From: Conoideocrella luteorostrata
Taxonomy: Eukaryota > Ascomycota > Sordariomycetes > Hypocreales > Clavicipitaceae
Assembly (NCBI GenBank): GCA_032433595.1
Contig: JASWJB010000040.1
Span: 145,307-209,306 of the forward strand
Length of the DNA stretch: 64,000 bases
Reading direction: 5' to 3'
In this document: positions 1 to 11,808 of the stretch, one piece after another
How the letters are laid out: every line of letters starts with the position of its first letter
How positions within the stretch are numbered: position 1 is the stretch's first letter
Made by a program: the position numbers and the translations under genes
Notes under the pieces: model-generated
Seen by the model: the letters and a program-made list of their open reading frames with translations, nothing else
Database searches by the model: none
What the model was told of the DNA's origin: nothing

Positions 1-1853
1 TACCTTCTCGGAAAGGTAAAGGAGTGCTCACGAGAGTCAAAGAAGTTTTTGACTGTTGGTAAGTGAAGAGCATTATACATCTTGGTTTCATCGTGTAAAA
101 CTGACCAATGCAGGTTTGAGTCTGGCTCAATGCCGTACGCCTCTCTTCATTATCCGTTCGAAAATCACAGCGATTTCCACGGCGGTCATTTCCCCGCGGA
201 TTTCATTGCTGAAGGCCTTGATCAGACTCGTGGGTGGTTTTATACTCTAACAGTTCTGGGAAACAAGCTTTTTGGAAAGTCTCCTTTCCGCAATGTCCTC
301 GTCAATGGGATGATTCTCGGCGAGGATGGCAAGAAGATGTCTAAAAGCGAAAAGAACTTTCCTGACCCAAGCCTCATATTTGATAAATATGGCTCTGATT
401 CTCTACGGCTGTATCTTATTAGCTCACCCGTCGTGAAGGCTGAGCCACTCCGCTTCAAGGAATCCGGTGTTAGAGAAATAATCTCCAAAGTGTTGCTTCC
501 TCTATGGAATAGCTATCGCTTCTTCTCAGAACAAGCAATTCTTTTCAAGAAGTCGACAGGAAGAGATTTTGTCGCTGATCAACAACTGTTATTGAATGAC
601 TTGGAAAATGTTATGGATCGGTGGATTCTAGCTGAGTGTCAGAGTATGCTCAAGTTCATAGAGACAGAAATGCCCGGTAAGTCAAATCTTTGTAGTTATC
701 AAATGAAGAATGCTGATTTAATATAGAATATCGATTATATACAGTGGTACCTCGGCTGTTAAAAATGATTGAAAATTTGACGAATTGGTACATTCGATTC
801 AACCGCAAGAGACTCAAGGGGACAGCGGGACTAGCATTAACAGATACTACCTTGGCTTTAAACACGTTACTTGAAGTGCTCTTCGTCTTGGTCAGAGCAT
901 TGGCTCCTTTCATACCATTCCTCACGGATCATATATATGGACTGCTCAAGCCATTCTTAAGCCTTGGGCCGTTTGTGAACACTCAAAGTGTGCACTTTTT
1001 GAGCTTTCCTACTCCCCGAGAAGACTTACTTGACGGAAGCATCGAAAGAAGAGTAGCCTCAATGCAGAAGGCCATTCAGCTTGGTCGTGTTGCCAGAGAG
1101 CGACGGAACATATCTCTCAAGACACCACTTCTCAGTCTGGTCGTTATTGGCAGTGAACAGTTTCTTTTGGACATAGACTCAATGAGTAGCTACATCAAAG
1201 AGGAACTGAATGTTCGGGATGTTATATTGACGAATGATGAAGAGAAATACGCGATATCTCTCCAGGCTAAAGTTGACTGGCCAAGTCTCGGAAAAAAGCT
1301 CAAGCAAGATGTGCAGATTGTTCGACGGATGCTGCCAAATCTCACTCAGCAACAACTTCGAGAGTACCAGAAATACAAAGAGATCACTATCCAGAACATA
1401 AAATTAGAGGAGGGCGACCTCGCTATCGTGAGAGTTTTGGCGGTTCCTTCTAATGGTCCGTCAAACACAGACTCGAAGTGGGAACCGGCGTTTGCCGATG
1501 AGGCGATTGTACTCCTGGACATCACACCACATCCGGAATTGGTCGATGAAGGATTGGTTCGAGATCTAATCAGTCGTGTACAAAGAGTGCGTAAAAAGGC
1601 TGGATTAGTCCCAACAGACGATGTGCAAATGCGATATACTATCGTTTCGAATCCGGAAAATATCGATGTTGACTCTATAGTTTTCAACAACGGAGGCATG
1701 CTCGAGGGAGCGCTAAGAGGCATGCTGAAGCCGGCATCACATACTAATGAAAGCGCGAAGCAGGTCCTGGTGGAGGAAGAACAGTCTTTCGGAAAGCTTT
1801 TGCTAAAATTGTTGCTGTTCAAGAATAAATTGGAATTCGGAGAGAGAGGTTAA
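1..1853 (+). CDS. ILS1: Cytosolic isoleucyl-tRNA synthetase, C-terminal part (5' end outside window)
   Basis: Charges tRNA-Ile with isoleucine in the cytosol. The visible exons are 1-58 (phase open to the left), 114-676 and 727-1853; the introns are 59-113 (GTAAGT...CAG) and 677-726 (GTAAGT...TAG). Joining them restores FDCWFESGSMPYAS across the first junction and a continuous reading into the anticodon-binding domain across the second (YTVVPRLL...LTNWYIRFNRKRLKG). The class I signature KMSKS is at 334-348, inside DGKKMSKSEKN. The HIGH motif and editing domain must lie left of the window. The protein ends in a basic GERG with stop TAA. This family is about 1,070 residues long in yeast, so roughly the last 570-580 residues are here. 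Housekeeping gene; it marks the conserved edge of the region. Confidence 0.97.
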
Positions 1854-3592
1854 GAATTTGTGACTAGGGTCAGGCGGATACTGAATTTAGGAATTTCTTC
1901 ATTCGTCTCTAGTATGCTAAACTAACCTTTTTCCGTTAAAGCGTTATGGGCCAATAGATATTGTTTATATCGAGAATCTTTGTAGCTCTCCTAAGCTATT
2001 CTCATCATTTGTGTCACAGAATAACCGCACATCTGTAATGGACTGGCTTTGGGGCATCTGCAATTAAGCGTCAATTGTAATATCTATAAGCTTAAGGGAA
2101 GAGAACGGAAAGGGAAAGATAGCGAGAAGCTCTCTTCCTTTCTTCTCTGCGCTGCCAGGCTACCGTGCTAAGGTATGCATGCCCCTGACAGCGATACGCC
2201 TGTCTTGCCCCTCCGTTCCGGGACAGCAGCGTACGTTTGTAGAGACACGAGCTTAAGCTCGAGTTCTTAACAATATCTTCGTTATTGGCGTTATTGCCGC
2301 TGCTTCCGTTACTTCTGTTATTTCCCAATATTTGGACTTTATCTGTAAGAAGACATATAATTCCTCGTCAGAATAATTAGAATAGAAGGACAATTCCACT
2401 TATCAGATGACCATAGCTGCTCACGTGTGACAACTTGATCTGTTCATAAATCCGCAGCTGTAGCTTTTCGGCTTGCTTATCCAGAGGACAGGTGTGATAC
2501 TCCGTCAACGGACTGGGAATAGAGCTCATACACTACTGAACTGCCACGCAATGAAAATAACGAGTATTACCTTACTATTCCGGGCCGCCCGTCTGTTGGT
2601 TGAATTGGGAACAAGGCATCTATGGAGTAAGCCAAAAACTTTGTTTATGAGCATCAAATTAACGGGAAGGTCGTATCGTAGAGTCGGCGACCATTTTTGG
2701 GCTGTCCAACTTGCTTGTAATCAGCTGACTAGCTGTCAACCTTGAAGAATAGGAATGAGGATGCCAAATACCCCTGACTATACAACCAGCAAAGACGGCG
2801 TCGAGCCCCAAAGACGACCGGGACTTGAATCGAGGAGTTCATAGATTGAAAATTATCGCGTCAGCTTAGAATAATATGCCTGTACTTGTCGAAATAAAGC
2901 TACGAACTGCAATCAAAACAGCTGTTGCAGTTTTCTGATGTCGAGGCGCATTCGTTAATTCAGGGAGGACATCTCGGACGTAAAACTATCAATGTGGATG
3001 TGCGATGATTATGATATGATTCAGTTACCCATTTTGTCGGCCCGAAGCGTATACCCACAACACTCGTATGCTGGTGTCTGACACTCCCCTACCGACGTAA
3101 CTTCAATTAAATTATGGGTTAAGCTAGAGTCTCAAATCAATTCGTCGAGATTTTCTATGTAGTGAGACTAAATGGGTTGAAAGCCTAGTATGAGGTTTTC
3201 GGACAGTATCACACTTTCATCGCTCGATTTGATCATAATAGGCACTGGAGCTAGGCTCTGAATATAGGCGCGATTAAGTGAAAGGGGGAAATTTATTGAT
3301 CTAGTTGAACTGTCGGGCTAGAACCCTTCTTATAGCTAATATACTCAACTTTGACCAGATTGGTGAAGTCCAATCTCATGTTAGAATAATCCCTCCGCCG
3401 AAGAGGCTCTTTCCCGTCCACACGCCATATAGTATGCTTGGCATGCTAAATACCGAATCCTTGTGTTTCTAGGTCACATTTTGAGTTCCGTAGAGAGTGT
3501 ATTAAGCTATACGTTTAATACAACCACTAACGGCGGCCCACAACGCATGGCTTTGTGTCGCAGCCAGAAAGCCAAATTGATCACGCTTTGTT
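1854..3592. other. Gene-free stretch downstream of IleRS
   Basis: No reading frame with a recognisable product. It holds one copy of a dispersed repeat (2358-2432) and otherwise AT-rich sequence with many stops in all frames. It separates the IleRS 3' end from the 3' end of the broken UbiA-type gene. Confidence 0.6.
2358..2432 (+). repeat. Dispersed repeat, copy A
   Basis: Starts TAATTCCTCGTCAGAATA, continues AAGGACAATTCCACTTATC and ends TGCTCAC..TGTGACA. Matching copies lie at 33193-33276 and 37916-37999 on the same strand. No terminal inverted repeat or target-site duplication was seen, so the element type is unknown. Confidence 0.7.
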
Positions 3593-4800
3593 TTAATGGC
3601 AGCCTAGCGCAATTGACTTGCGTATCAAGTTCCATCGATATGCCACTAGGAAGGCAATTGCCGACGCAATAGTAAACATATGGGCCAAATCCCCGCTGTT
3701 GTAATTTTCGCCTATTGGAGGAGACCGTAGCGATACACTTGCTGCCAGCACTTCGAAATTATATAGAGTGCTATACCATCTGTAGGATAGTTCGTCTTGC
3801 TTCAGTGACTTTAAGAAAACAACCCGCACAGCTACGTAGCTAGCTGTCGCAGCTAGAATAACGGACATAAGTATGGATAAAAAGTCGTATCTAGGCGGTA
3901 GGACATGGCTGAGGATAAAGTAAGACTTGTTTTATTAGCTTATGGAAACCACTCGATTGCGAATCACCAACCTGGAATATTATAAGTCCTAGAACAGCAT
4001 ACGTGCGACCTAAAGTGAGTATGTAAGTGTATGAGCCTTTGATCTGTGACAAGAAGACGAACCTAGAGGATCACCCAAGAGTATAGGCATGGTCAAACGT
4101 CCAGAAGCAAGGTCGCCCGGAACGTCACGAAAGTCCTGGATTGATACCGTGAAGAAAACCCCAATGCTGACCGTCTTAACCCAATCCTGCCCACGGTCGC
4201 TGGGTGACCCTCCAAGTTCCCACGCTGCCATCAACTGTGCAACAGTTCCAAGACTCATCGAGAGATCTTTCGTTGGTCCAAACTTGGAGGTGTGAAGCAT
4301 GTATGAACTGAAAATAGTAATGATCCAGAGCAGGGACCATTGAAGAACATGCGTATAATAACTGTATAAGATGTACGCAGCGGTGGAAACGAAATAGCGT
4401 GTTTTAGCCGCGTTTAATGACATAGTCTTAGCAGCAATTGGGCGGTCGGGTTTGTTGATTTCATCTTCAATTGAACCGGCGATGTTGTTTGCGATATCAA
4501 TGTTGTAGGCATATAGAAACACATATACCAGACTACCTGAAAATCCAAGTTAGGACACCAGTTTCTGTGGATAGATTCATTTTTTCCCTCTCACTTACTA
4601 GCCATGATAGCCGGAACTTCGGCTAGATCCGTCCCTTTGCAAAACATAGAAGCCATGGTAAAAAGAGGGGCGGGCAGGAAGCCCGCGTCTAAGTTACTTT
4701 TCATAATGGAATAAGTCAACTTTAACTCCTCGCTGGCTATGTGTTGCAGCGACACTAAGATATATTGAGGAGTCCAACTTGGTTCGTATTGTGTTTTCAT
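3593..4800 (-). pseudogene. UbiA-family membrane prenyltransferase / terpene cyclase, frame-broken
   Basis: Reads leftward from ATG 4800. The exons that can be followed are 4800-4599, 4536-4063, 4009-3972 and 3908-3593. Introns 4537-4598 (GTAAGT...CAG) and 4010-4062 (GTTCGT...TAG) keep frame. The first Asp-rich loop reads YNIDIANNIAGSIEDEINKP, and the second reads FRDVPGDLASGRLTMPI. Both are hallmarks of UbiA enzymes, which bind polyprenyl diphosphates through Mg2+ at these loops in a multi-helix membrane fold. Hydrophobic helices follow in exons 3 and 4. The last junction does not close: the exons sum to 1,030 nt, and no GT-AG pair joins the third exon to the helical frame beginning HVLPPRYDFLSIL. 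The fungal branch includes meroterpenoid prenyltransferases and membrane terpene cyclases (Fma-TC type). No cluster partners are adjacent except a monooxygenase 1.5 kb away. A missed splice variant or a sequence error is the alternative to a pseudogene. Confidence 0.65.
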
Positions 4801-6344
4801 TGTACTATAATCTCAGATTGAGAAATAAATAATAAAAGTGGACGGTGAGTTGAAAATAGTAAGGGTCAATTTACTTGCCAGAAGGTAAAAGTCAGAGATA
4901 CGATGGGGACTTGGGGGATCTCAAGCTATATACGCGAGATGAGTTCGCTTTGCGTCAAAAATTCCTTTACTTGTACTAGACACGATGGCTGTATAAGCTT
5001 TCCCTTGTTAGAATTGTACGGCGCTCCACGGTTATGCGACAGTATTTCGCACCCTACACCAACGATATTGCTTGCTCTACAGTCGTCGGCCTAAGATCTA
5101 ATGTCGCGTATTTTGACCAACGAACGCTTTTTGCTCTTTGCGGAAAGATAACTGTTGCTTTTGTATAGCTGAATTAGTAAAAGACTTGTTAAGAGCATAA
5201 CTTATAATTAATTAGAATGCCGTATGGCTCATTCCGCGGACCGGAACCGAATTCTGGTATTTACGGCACGACCCATCCAAAAGAGAAGATCATCATCATG
5301 CACATCACAGATATAGACTTCAACTGACGTGCCTGTCGTCATTGGCTCTCAGTGATAGATCATCCTATTCCCCTCATCTTCCTCTTCCCATTGTGCTCTG
5401 TCCCATAGTCCATCACAAGATATTTTGTCTGTTGTCTAACCCTAGGAGTAGGGTGCTCATGATCACGTACCCGGCCCTGCAACAAACTAGTTAGAATTAG
5501 AAGGTGGATTGTTAACTGGCGAATATTCAATGCGAGAGTTTCCCTCACCGTATCAATAGTCCCTATATAACGAACCAACCTCAAGACATATAATCCCATC
5601 TTACCCAGCATTCAATCGGAATGAAATCCGAAGTCACTGTACACATCGGCTTCTTTTAAAGCCCGCTATGAGACAGGTAAAACGATAACACTTAAACACG
5701 CCACAAGATCCAAGTACCTTTTCCTGGAGCATGGTAATTTCACTGAAACGCCGGAGTGATATGCCGGGTTCTTATAGTTTGGATCCTAAAATGATCGCCC
5801 AATACGGAAACTCGACTTCATAGTGGTGGTACGATATCTGAAGCTGACTGGTTGCGATAGGTCGGATTCATGTTTTGGGAACGACGGTTTTATTCCAACT
5901 GTTAGGAGCGATGTTCTCGGTGCCACGTTGATATCATAACTCATAATCTCCACTGGGGTACTTTTTTAAACGTGAAGGTGACCTAATTGTGTGATTTCTG
6001 CGGCAAAAGGGCCTCCACTTTCTCAATTGGACAGTTAGTTGTCGGCCCGGGTAATTGCACTGGATGCACTTCTGAAGAGAGTGGGGATTTTATTTCATAT
6101 CCAAACTCATAGTTGGTATATTAGATGATTTAATATTACTCAAAGTCGTATGCCTAGGAAGAGTTTTCATAGGTATGTCAACAAGACCGCACTGGTTTAT
6201 TTGACGAAACGTTGCACGCTAAACCGTCGAACACCCGGTACTCATCGTCAGTGAAGTGCAACTCTAGTTCTCAGTACCGAGAATAGTTTCAAATCGTCAA
6301 ATTTCATAACAAGTCTATCATTGATAAATTACTACGTGACCAAA
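4801..6344. other. Gene-free stretch
   Basis: Lies upstream of both the UbiA-type gene (minus strand) and the monooxygenase (plus strand), so it would contain both promoters. AT-rich, with no supported coding frame and no RNA gene or repeat recognised. Confidence 0.55.
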
Positions 6345-7626
6345 ATGGGCTCGCTGGACAAAAAACCACTTCAAATTCTAATATCAGGTGCAGGCATTGC
6401 CGGGCCTGCTCTTGCATTCTGGTTAAGCCGCTTGGGCCACGCTTGCACTGTTATCGAGCGGTGCTCTAGCCTCCGCGCTCATGGACAGCAGATAGATATT
6501 CGTCTGCTTGGGTTGGAAACCGTGAAGAGGATGGGAATTTTAGACGACATCCGCGCGCGTACTGTTTGTCAGCCCGGCGTGCAATTTGTGGATTCGGACG
6601 GCAATCCCTTTGCTCTATTTCCACCCTTCAAGCAAGGTTTTGTTACTGACTTTGAAATTATGCGCGGCGACCTTTGCAAATTGCTTGTTGAGAAGACAAA
6701 AGACACCACTAATTATGAGTTTGGTCTAACTGTGACTGCATTTGAGAACAAGTCAGACTGCGTCAACGTTACATTCTCCGATGACAGCACAAGATCATAC
6801 GACATGGTTGTGGCAGCAGATGGTCAGGGCTCCAAGCTACGAGAAATGCTTCTCAGAGACGAAGACCCATTATTTAACAGCTCCCGCAATCTTGGTGTCA
6901 ACATCGCATACTTCACTATTTCTAGAAAGCCCGAAGATGTTGATTTGGCCACTGTATACATAACGTCTGGCCAGAGAGCGATTATGACAAGATTTCATAG
7001 CGAGACGCATGGCCAAGGGTATTTGTACACCATGGCACGTGCTGATCAGATGGCACTTGCTCTAAAGCAAGGAATAAGCAAGCAGAAAGAATTATTTGCT
7101 GAAATCTTCCAAGGTGTGTTTTGGAAAATGATTGATTTCTTGATGGTCCTGTGTTAATATCTTCCAAGGTGCGGGCTGGCAATCGGGTCGACTCGTCAAT
7201 GAAATGCTTGAATCAACCGACTTTCATGCCCAATCATCTACACAGATCCAAACAAAGTCGTGGTCTAAGGGTAGAGTGGTACTGATAGGTGACGCCGGCT
7301 ACAGCCCAACATCCTTTACTGGTATGGGAACTACGTTAGCATTAGTGGGTGCAACCATTCTGGCTGGCGAGATATCTCAGTCCCCAGATGATCTGGAACG
7401 AGCTATCGCGTCATATGAAAACATATACAGGCCGTACGTCGAAAGGGCACAGAAGATCCCTATGGGTATACCTGGCGTAATGCATCCAAAAAAGGATTGG
7501 ATTGTGAAGATTCTTCAATTTTTTCTCAGAATTGTTACACTGCTGAAACTGGAAAGAGTTCTACAGACTTACGTGTTCAGGAAGGATGGCTGGGAGCTGC
7601 CGTCATATCCTAAACTGAAGGCATAA
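6345..7626 (+). CDS. FAD-dependent monooxygenase (TetX / PHBH-like, group A)
   Basis: Predicted flavoprotein hydroxylase using FAD and NAD(P)H. Two exons, 6345-7113 and 7169-7626, close in frame to 408 residues. ATG 6345 (context CAAAATGG) is chosen; the frame stays open upstream only through non-ATG codons. The N-terminal dinucleotide fold reads ISGAGIAGPALAFWLSRLGH (GxGxxG) and ends in an acidic VIER. The DG motif reads VVAADGQGSKLR. The second FAD motif, GRVVLIGDAGYSPTSFTGMG, begins in exon 2. No signal peptide, but the C-terminal region has a hydrophobic stretch (KILQFFLRIVTLLKL) that could touch membranes. Similar enzymes act in fungal secondary metabolism; the substrate is unknown. The broken UbiA-type gene upstream could once have been a pathway partner (inference). 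The single 55-nt intron is flanked by a 13-nt direct repeat. Confidence 0.9.
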
Positions 7627-8480
7627 GCTGTATTTTCCATCAAAACAAATCGGCTTCCTCGCAGCTTGAAAGGAAATCTACGGGTCGTAGTCGGAATTGC
7701 GTTCCCTTGGTAAACCTATTCTGCAAAAAGGTCTACTGCCATCTTGGCTTTGGACTGTGCCGGTGGGTTCTATTGGTATGTGTGGGAAATAATTAAGGGT
7801 TAAGCTGTAAGGCAGAGAAGGGCAGGTGCAGGCTGCATAATATTCGTTAATTTGGAATATAAAGATCATTAATACTAACTAACTTAATCAGTTCTGAGCA
7901 CCGAATATATATCAAGTCAATCCTCCACTGCATTTCTGTTGAGCCAAACCATGACATGGCCATTAATTGAGTCTTTACACCCTTTGAAAAGAGTGCAAAG
8001 CACAACAAGTGGTAGCTAAGTACGGCATTACGATGGCGTTTCACTTTCAACAGTTGTATTTGTCACTTGTATCTTCAGCTCGAGTTTGCGGTTCAACGAC
8101 ATGTTATCGGGTTGACTTGTAATCTAGGCTGATTTGAGACTGCCACCTCGTTTTATTGTGCGGGATATGAACACCCGACTGCACTGTACTTGCACAGTGT
8201 CTCCGAGGGCAGTTGTTGTGACAAATGGATTGGTTTCTTCAGTTATAATTTATTTTCCCTTCAGTTAATAATTTATATATTTTGCCGCCTCAATTACACG
8301 TCAGAAGAAAGTCCTACGCGCTCCCGGTTGACACCAATTTTTTCTATTCTGGAATAAAAGTTTAGCTTTTTTTATTACCCGTGTGTTTTACACCATTTGG
8401 CTGTTTAAGACCAAGATTTGGCTGTCAAATCGAGCACTTAGAGGAGTGAACAGGGCCCCCCATGGACAGGAGGGAACTTG
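7627..8480. other. Gene-free stretch between convergent genes
   Basis: Intergenic region between the 3' ends of the monooxygenase and the enterotoxin-like gene. No coding signal was recognised. Confidence 0.55.
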
Positions 8481-9338
8481 TCAGTGCTGCAAGGGTCTAA
8501 TGTATCGACTGGTCAGTTTCATTTCTCCTGTGGTACGGACGGACAACGAACCTATTGCGTTTGCCGCAAAGCTCAAAGGAAACTTGCCATCCCACCCAAC
8601 TGGACATCCATTCTTGTTCATAAATTCGGCAGCATACTCCTCCAACGTCTTGCTTTTGTGCAGGAATTTGTTATACTTATCACCAGCGAGCTGTGGCTGT
8701 CCGTGACTTGCATGGAGAAAATCATACCTGTGATTGTAACCAATATTCTCAGTCCAAGTATAGTTTGGATACTGTCCAGCAAATGTCTCAAAATCGTGGT
8801 ACTTGACGACATCTTCAACAGTTACACCGCCGGCCGTAATAGTGCTTGGAATGAACATCCAAGCCTGAATCTGGTTGAAAAGAACACCCCCCAAAGCAGA
8901 AAACTCTTCTTCATGTGCATGATCGAGTCTGAAGTTCGAGCCATCCATGTCAATCATATTTGGCGTCGCATGGATCTTGTATACCCAGCCATCGCCATGT
9001 TTAACGCTGTAACCAAGCCCCACCCCGAAAGATCTTGAAGTTGAGGTGTAAGCGGTTGGGTTATTGCCCCTGTGATGGTTCCGTAAGCTGAAAGTATCGT
9101 TCGATGTTGCTTCACCCACCCCTCGTGGGATGAATCCACCAAGTGCCCTAACCTGCTCGGGAGACATAGGACTGCCGCGGTAGACCTTCTTGGGGAGTGG
9201 TAGCTGTCGTTTCTGCAATGATTGTGTTCCGATTGATTTGCTCGAGCTCTGAGGTATGGTCAACGCATGGCTGGGCCCTATCAAAAGACAAATAGCCGCA
9301 GTGAGAACCCAAATGACCCAGGAGGTCTTGGGAGCCAT
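8481..9338 (-). CDS. Secreted heat-labile-enterotoxin-A-like ADP-ribosyltransferase
   Basis: Single-exon gene of 285 residues. Residues 1-25 form a signal peptide with a hydrophobic core (WVIWVLTAAICLLIG) ending SHA, and a possible Kex2-type site KR (43-44) lies just before the catalytic domain. The domain opens with VYRGSPMSPEQV (Arg54), as in the R-S-E class of ADP-ribosyltransferases. Next comes the S-T-S strand (TAYTSTSRSF), then an acidic EEEFSALGG segment near VLFNQIQAW in the position of the ExE loop. Together these match the LT/cholera A-subunit-like family (PF01375) that is expanded in insect-pathogenic Hypocreales. Predicted role: secreted effector that modifies host proteins with ADP-ribose from NAD; the target is unknown. 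No B-subunit gene is present. ATG 9338 sits in CACCATGG-like context (CCATGG), and a TATAAATA lies about 135 nt upstream. All key residues appear intact, unlike the neighbouring relics. Confidence 0.88.
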   Translation of the reverse strand: MAPKTSWVIWVLTAAICLLIGPSHALTIPQSSSKSIGTQSLQKRQLPLPKKVYRGSPMSPEQVRALGGFIPRGVGEATSNDTFSLRNHHRGNNPTAYTSTSRSFGVGLGYSVKHGDGWVYKIHATPNMIDMDGSNFRLDHAHEEEFSALGGVLFNQIQAWMFIPSTITAGGVTVEDVVKYHDFETFAGQYPNYTWTENIGYNHRYDFLHASHGQPQLAGDKYNKFLHKSKTLEEYAAEFMNKNGCPVGWDGKFPLSFAANAIGSLSVRTTGEMKLTSRYIRPLQH

Positions 9339-11021
9339 GGTTTCTATCGAAAAGAGGATTTCTTCGGGAGTTTCCGTTTATGTGATTTCACTAATTGAAT
9401 TTTTGATTTGGTTGCTGTTGTAGTGAAAATAGTGTAGATCTTCAAGAGTTTGCGGAGGTGCGACAGTGTGTATTTATACAGCTTTAGTAGTTGTGATTTT
9501 TACACCTCTGTAGCCCTGCTGAGTATCAACAGTAAACAAAACGTTGAAGAAAGCTTTGCAGAGTCAAATCCACCGTAAGGACTGCAACGGCAGGGGAAGT
9601 AACGGCGCAATCCAAGATGACATCTCATTGGCCGTGTAACAGGTAGCAACTGACTAGCACGCGTTTAATGATGCTAGCGGATTAGTAGAATAGTAACTAA
9701 GTACTTCTTATACTCTTTTGACATTCCAAGGACCCACATCGCATGCTAGTTCATGAAGATCAAATGCAACATCATGCGACATATCCAAATTTAGTTGTCG
9801 TCGGATCATCTGTATCTCCGTCTTTCACCAAGAACTACACTGCTTACAGTTGCGTAAATGAATGAGTTACTAGAGAGATGGAAGAATTCTTGTATGTCCA
9901 TAGCAAACCAATAAATCCAAGGGACAGTGCAGCTGTTACGGCCCGATTCGATTGGTATTACACCCCCGCCTGTCATGATATTTTCGGCTAGTCAGGCACA
10001 TGGGCAATTACTAGTCATGTCACGTAGTCTGTGGAACCCTATATGCCACTGTACCATGAAGAACATTTTGGAAGGTTAGATCAATAGACACAAAACGAGA
10101 TTAAAACGGGGCGGCGGGGACATTATAAGCTTAAACCATGAATAGAAGCTCAGCTCATGGGGCGATTGATTAACGCCGATCCTTGTTATGATGGCATACA
10201 ATAGATTTCAAGGATTTCGTTGGTGAGTAGCCTCCACATGACTTGTGCGTGTCACTTGCAGCCTTGTGACAGACCCTGATTTGCAAGGATCCTCCCATGC
10301 GGCTCCCTCTTACATCGTTGCTGGATGCTGGCTCTAGTTGAATTTCGCCTCCGATTTAATTCTCTTTCGATCATCATGAGCGTACGGAGTATTTACCTTT
10401 CTGAGCTTCAGAGTGAAGTAAAATATTCCTAATATACGAAGCAGGGTTTGTTGTTGCGCGTTCAAACCTAGACAATATTAGAACGGGAGCAAGGGTTAGG
10501 CGCCCACCATTCAATGCAGCCCGCAGGTAGGCCGGACAGTACCAGTAAAAAGGTAAACCGTAGATAAAATTTCGGTTGTGGGGCGATTGATTAATGTCGT
10601 CGCATAAAACGTGTGGAGAACGATGCTCCTAGCTGTTTCCAGATCAAAATCAGGCCATGACAACGCCAAGACTATGCGAACCAACCCCAATTGGTTTCCA
10701 TGTAGTGCTTGAAATGGAATCCAAGATTTAACTATCATATACGAATCACTCGAAAATTGTCTGGAACGGAGTAAATACAGCCTTATTAATGCGGGCTGGT
10801 AAGCCAGGCTGCGACGAAGGTCCATCCCAGCGGGGATGAAAATATTAGTATAACGGGTCCAACTTGACTTGTGAACATGGAGACTTCGCAAAATGATTTT
10901 GCCAGACAGCTCCTTCTAATGTTACATTTATAGTTCTACTTATTTAATTAAATGAAAAGAAAATAATAATAGTAGACTACATATCTTGTGATCAGGCATT
11001 TGGTTTGCTCTATTCCGAAAC
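9339..11021. other. Promoter side of the enterotoxin-like gene; no gene
   Basis: No gene recognised. Contains the TATA-like site at 9471-9478, a 21-nt near-repeat (10157-10177 and 10577-10597, TGGGGCGATTGATTAA core, differing by two C/T changes), and one TACGGAGTA at 10383-10391. A stop-free minus-strand stretch at 10511-10891 has no ATG near its start and no family resemblance. Confidence 0.5.
9471..9478 (-). promoter_or_regulatory. TATA box of the enterotoxin-like gene
   Basis: TATAAATA on the minus strand, about 135 nt before ATG 9338 and followed by a plausible 5' leader. Position and match fit a fungal TATA element for a regulated secreted gene. Confidence 0.5.
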
Positions 11022-11808
11022 TTATAGCAAAGCTACAACAGCGATGACACTGCCTGCAAGCAAAGTAATGGCTGCATTGTCAGTAGTGCGAGACGACGTC
11101 GTGGTCTGCATGGTGTTGGTTCCGGAAGCACCGGTGCCGATACTCACTAACGTGATAGCGCTCCTGTCGCCAGTTTGTGATGCTGAATCCCCGCCCTGTG
11201 TGGGACTGGCCTCAGTTTTGGCAGGAACTGACTTCCTATCGTAGAAGCTGTCGCTGGCGGTAATGGGAATCTTGGTGGCACAGCTCAAATTTGCTTTTGA
11301 CACGGTAGTAGATCCCTCACAGACGGACCAGCGTCACATTTGCTCAACGTGAGCTGTCTGCCAACGTAGCAACATCCAGTGGTATCATCGCCGTGCTGAA
11401 CACCGGCACAGGTATGTCCAACAAGAGTGGCGGCGGAACCAGCGGAGAAGTTAAGATCAGCGCTGAAAAAGCCCAAATTGGCGAGCGAGAATAATACGGT
11501 GATCGGTTACAGGTGCATTGTGTTGGTGGGCAAAGAAAACCGTTGATGGAAACAGTTGGACAAGGTATCAAGCTAGTCGTAGGAAGGAAGGTAGTTGCTC
11601 CCGGATTCAAGGCCGTTATTTGTCTGACACAAGTAGCTTCTTTATACATGCGCCTCGGTGCTAGAATATGCCGTCTAAGTCAGGCCAAGCCACCGTTGAG
11701 TGAGGCGCTTACAATGGCTGCGTACGTGGCGGGTCTGCCCCCGCAAGGAGTACCGAGTTTCGACACTAGTAAGACTAAGATCCGGAGAATATTAGAAACA
11801 ACAACCAT
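11022..11808 (-). pseudogene. GPI-anchored Cys-rich secreted protein, frame-broken
   Basis: Reads leftward from ATG 11808. It begins with a hydrophobic signal-like N-terminus (NILRILVLLVSKLG), then a Cys-containing domain with GATTFLPTTSL and CTCNR. A second segment follows in another frame (FFSADLNFSAGSAATL...TGCCYVGRQLTLSKC). A third frame carries a Ser/Thr-rich tail ending TTDNAAITLLAGSVIAVVALL-like hydrophobic residues before TAA, typical of a GPI-attachment signal. Each segment continues the previous one in sense but is shifted by one nucleotide near 11497 and near 11325, and a stop interrupts the first segment near 11680. One break could be an unrecognised intron, but not all three. In intact form it would be a cell-wall or membrane-anchored surface protein of unknown function. 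Homologues are fungal only, as far as I recall. Confidence 0.6.

Noticed and set aside
10511..10891. Stop-free minus-strand stretch of 126 codons
   Set aside because: Begins at a non-ATG codon, with no motif and no family resemblance; AT-rich intergenic context.
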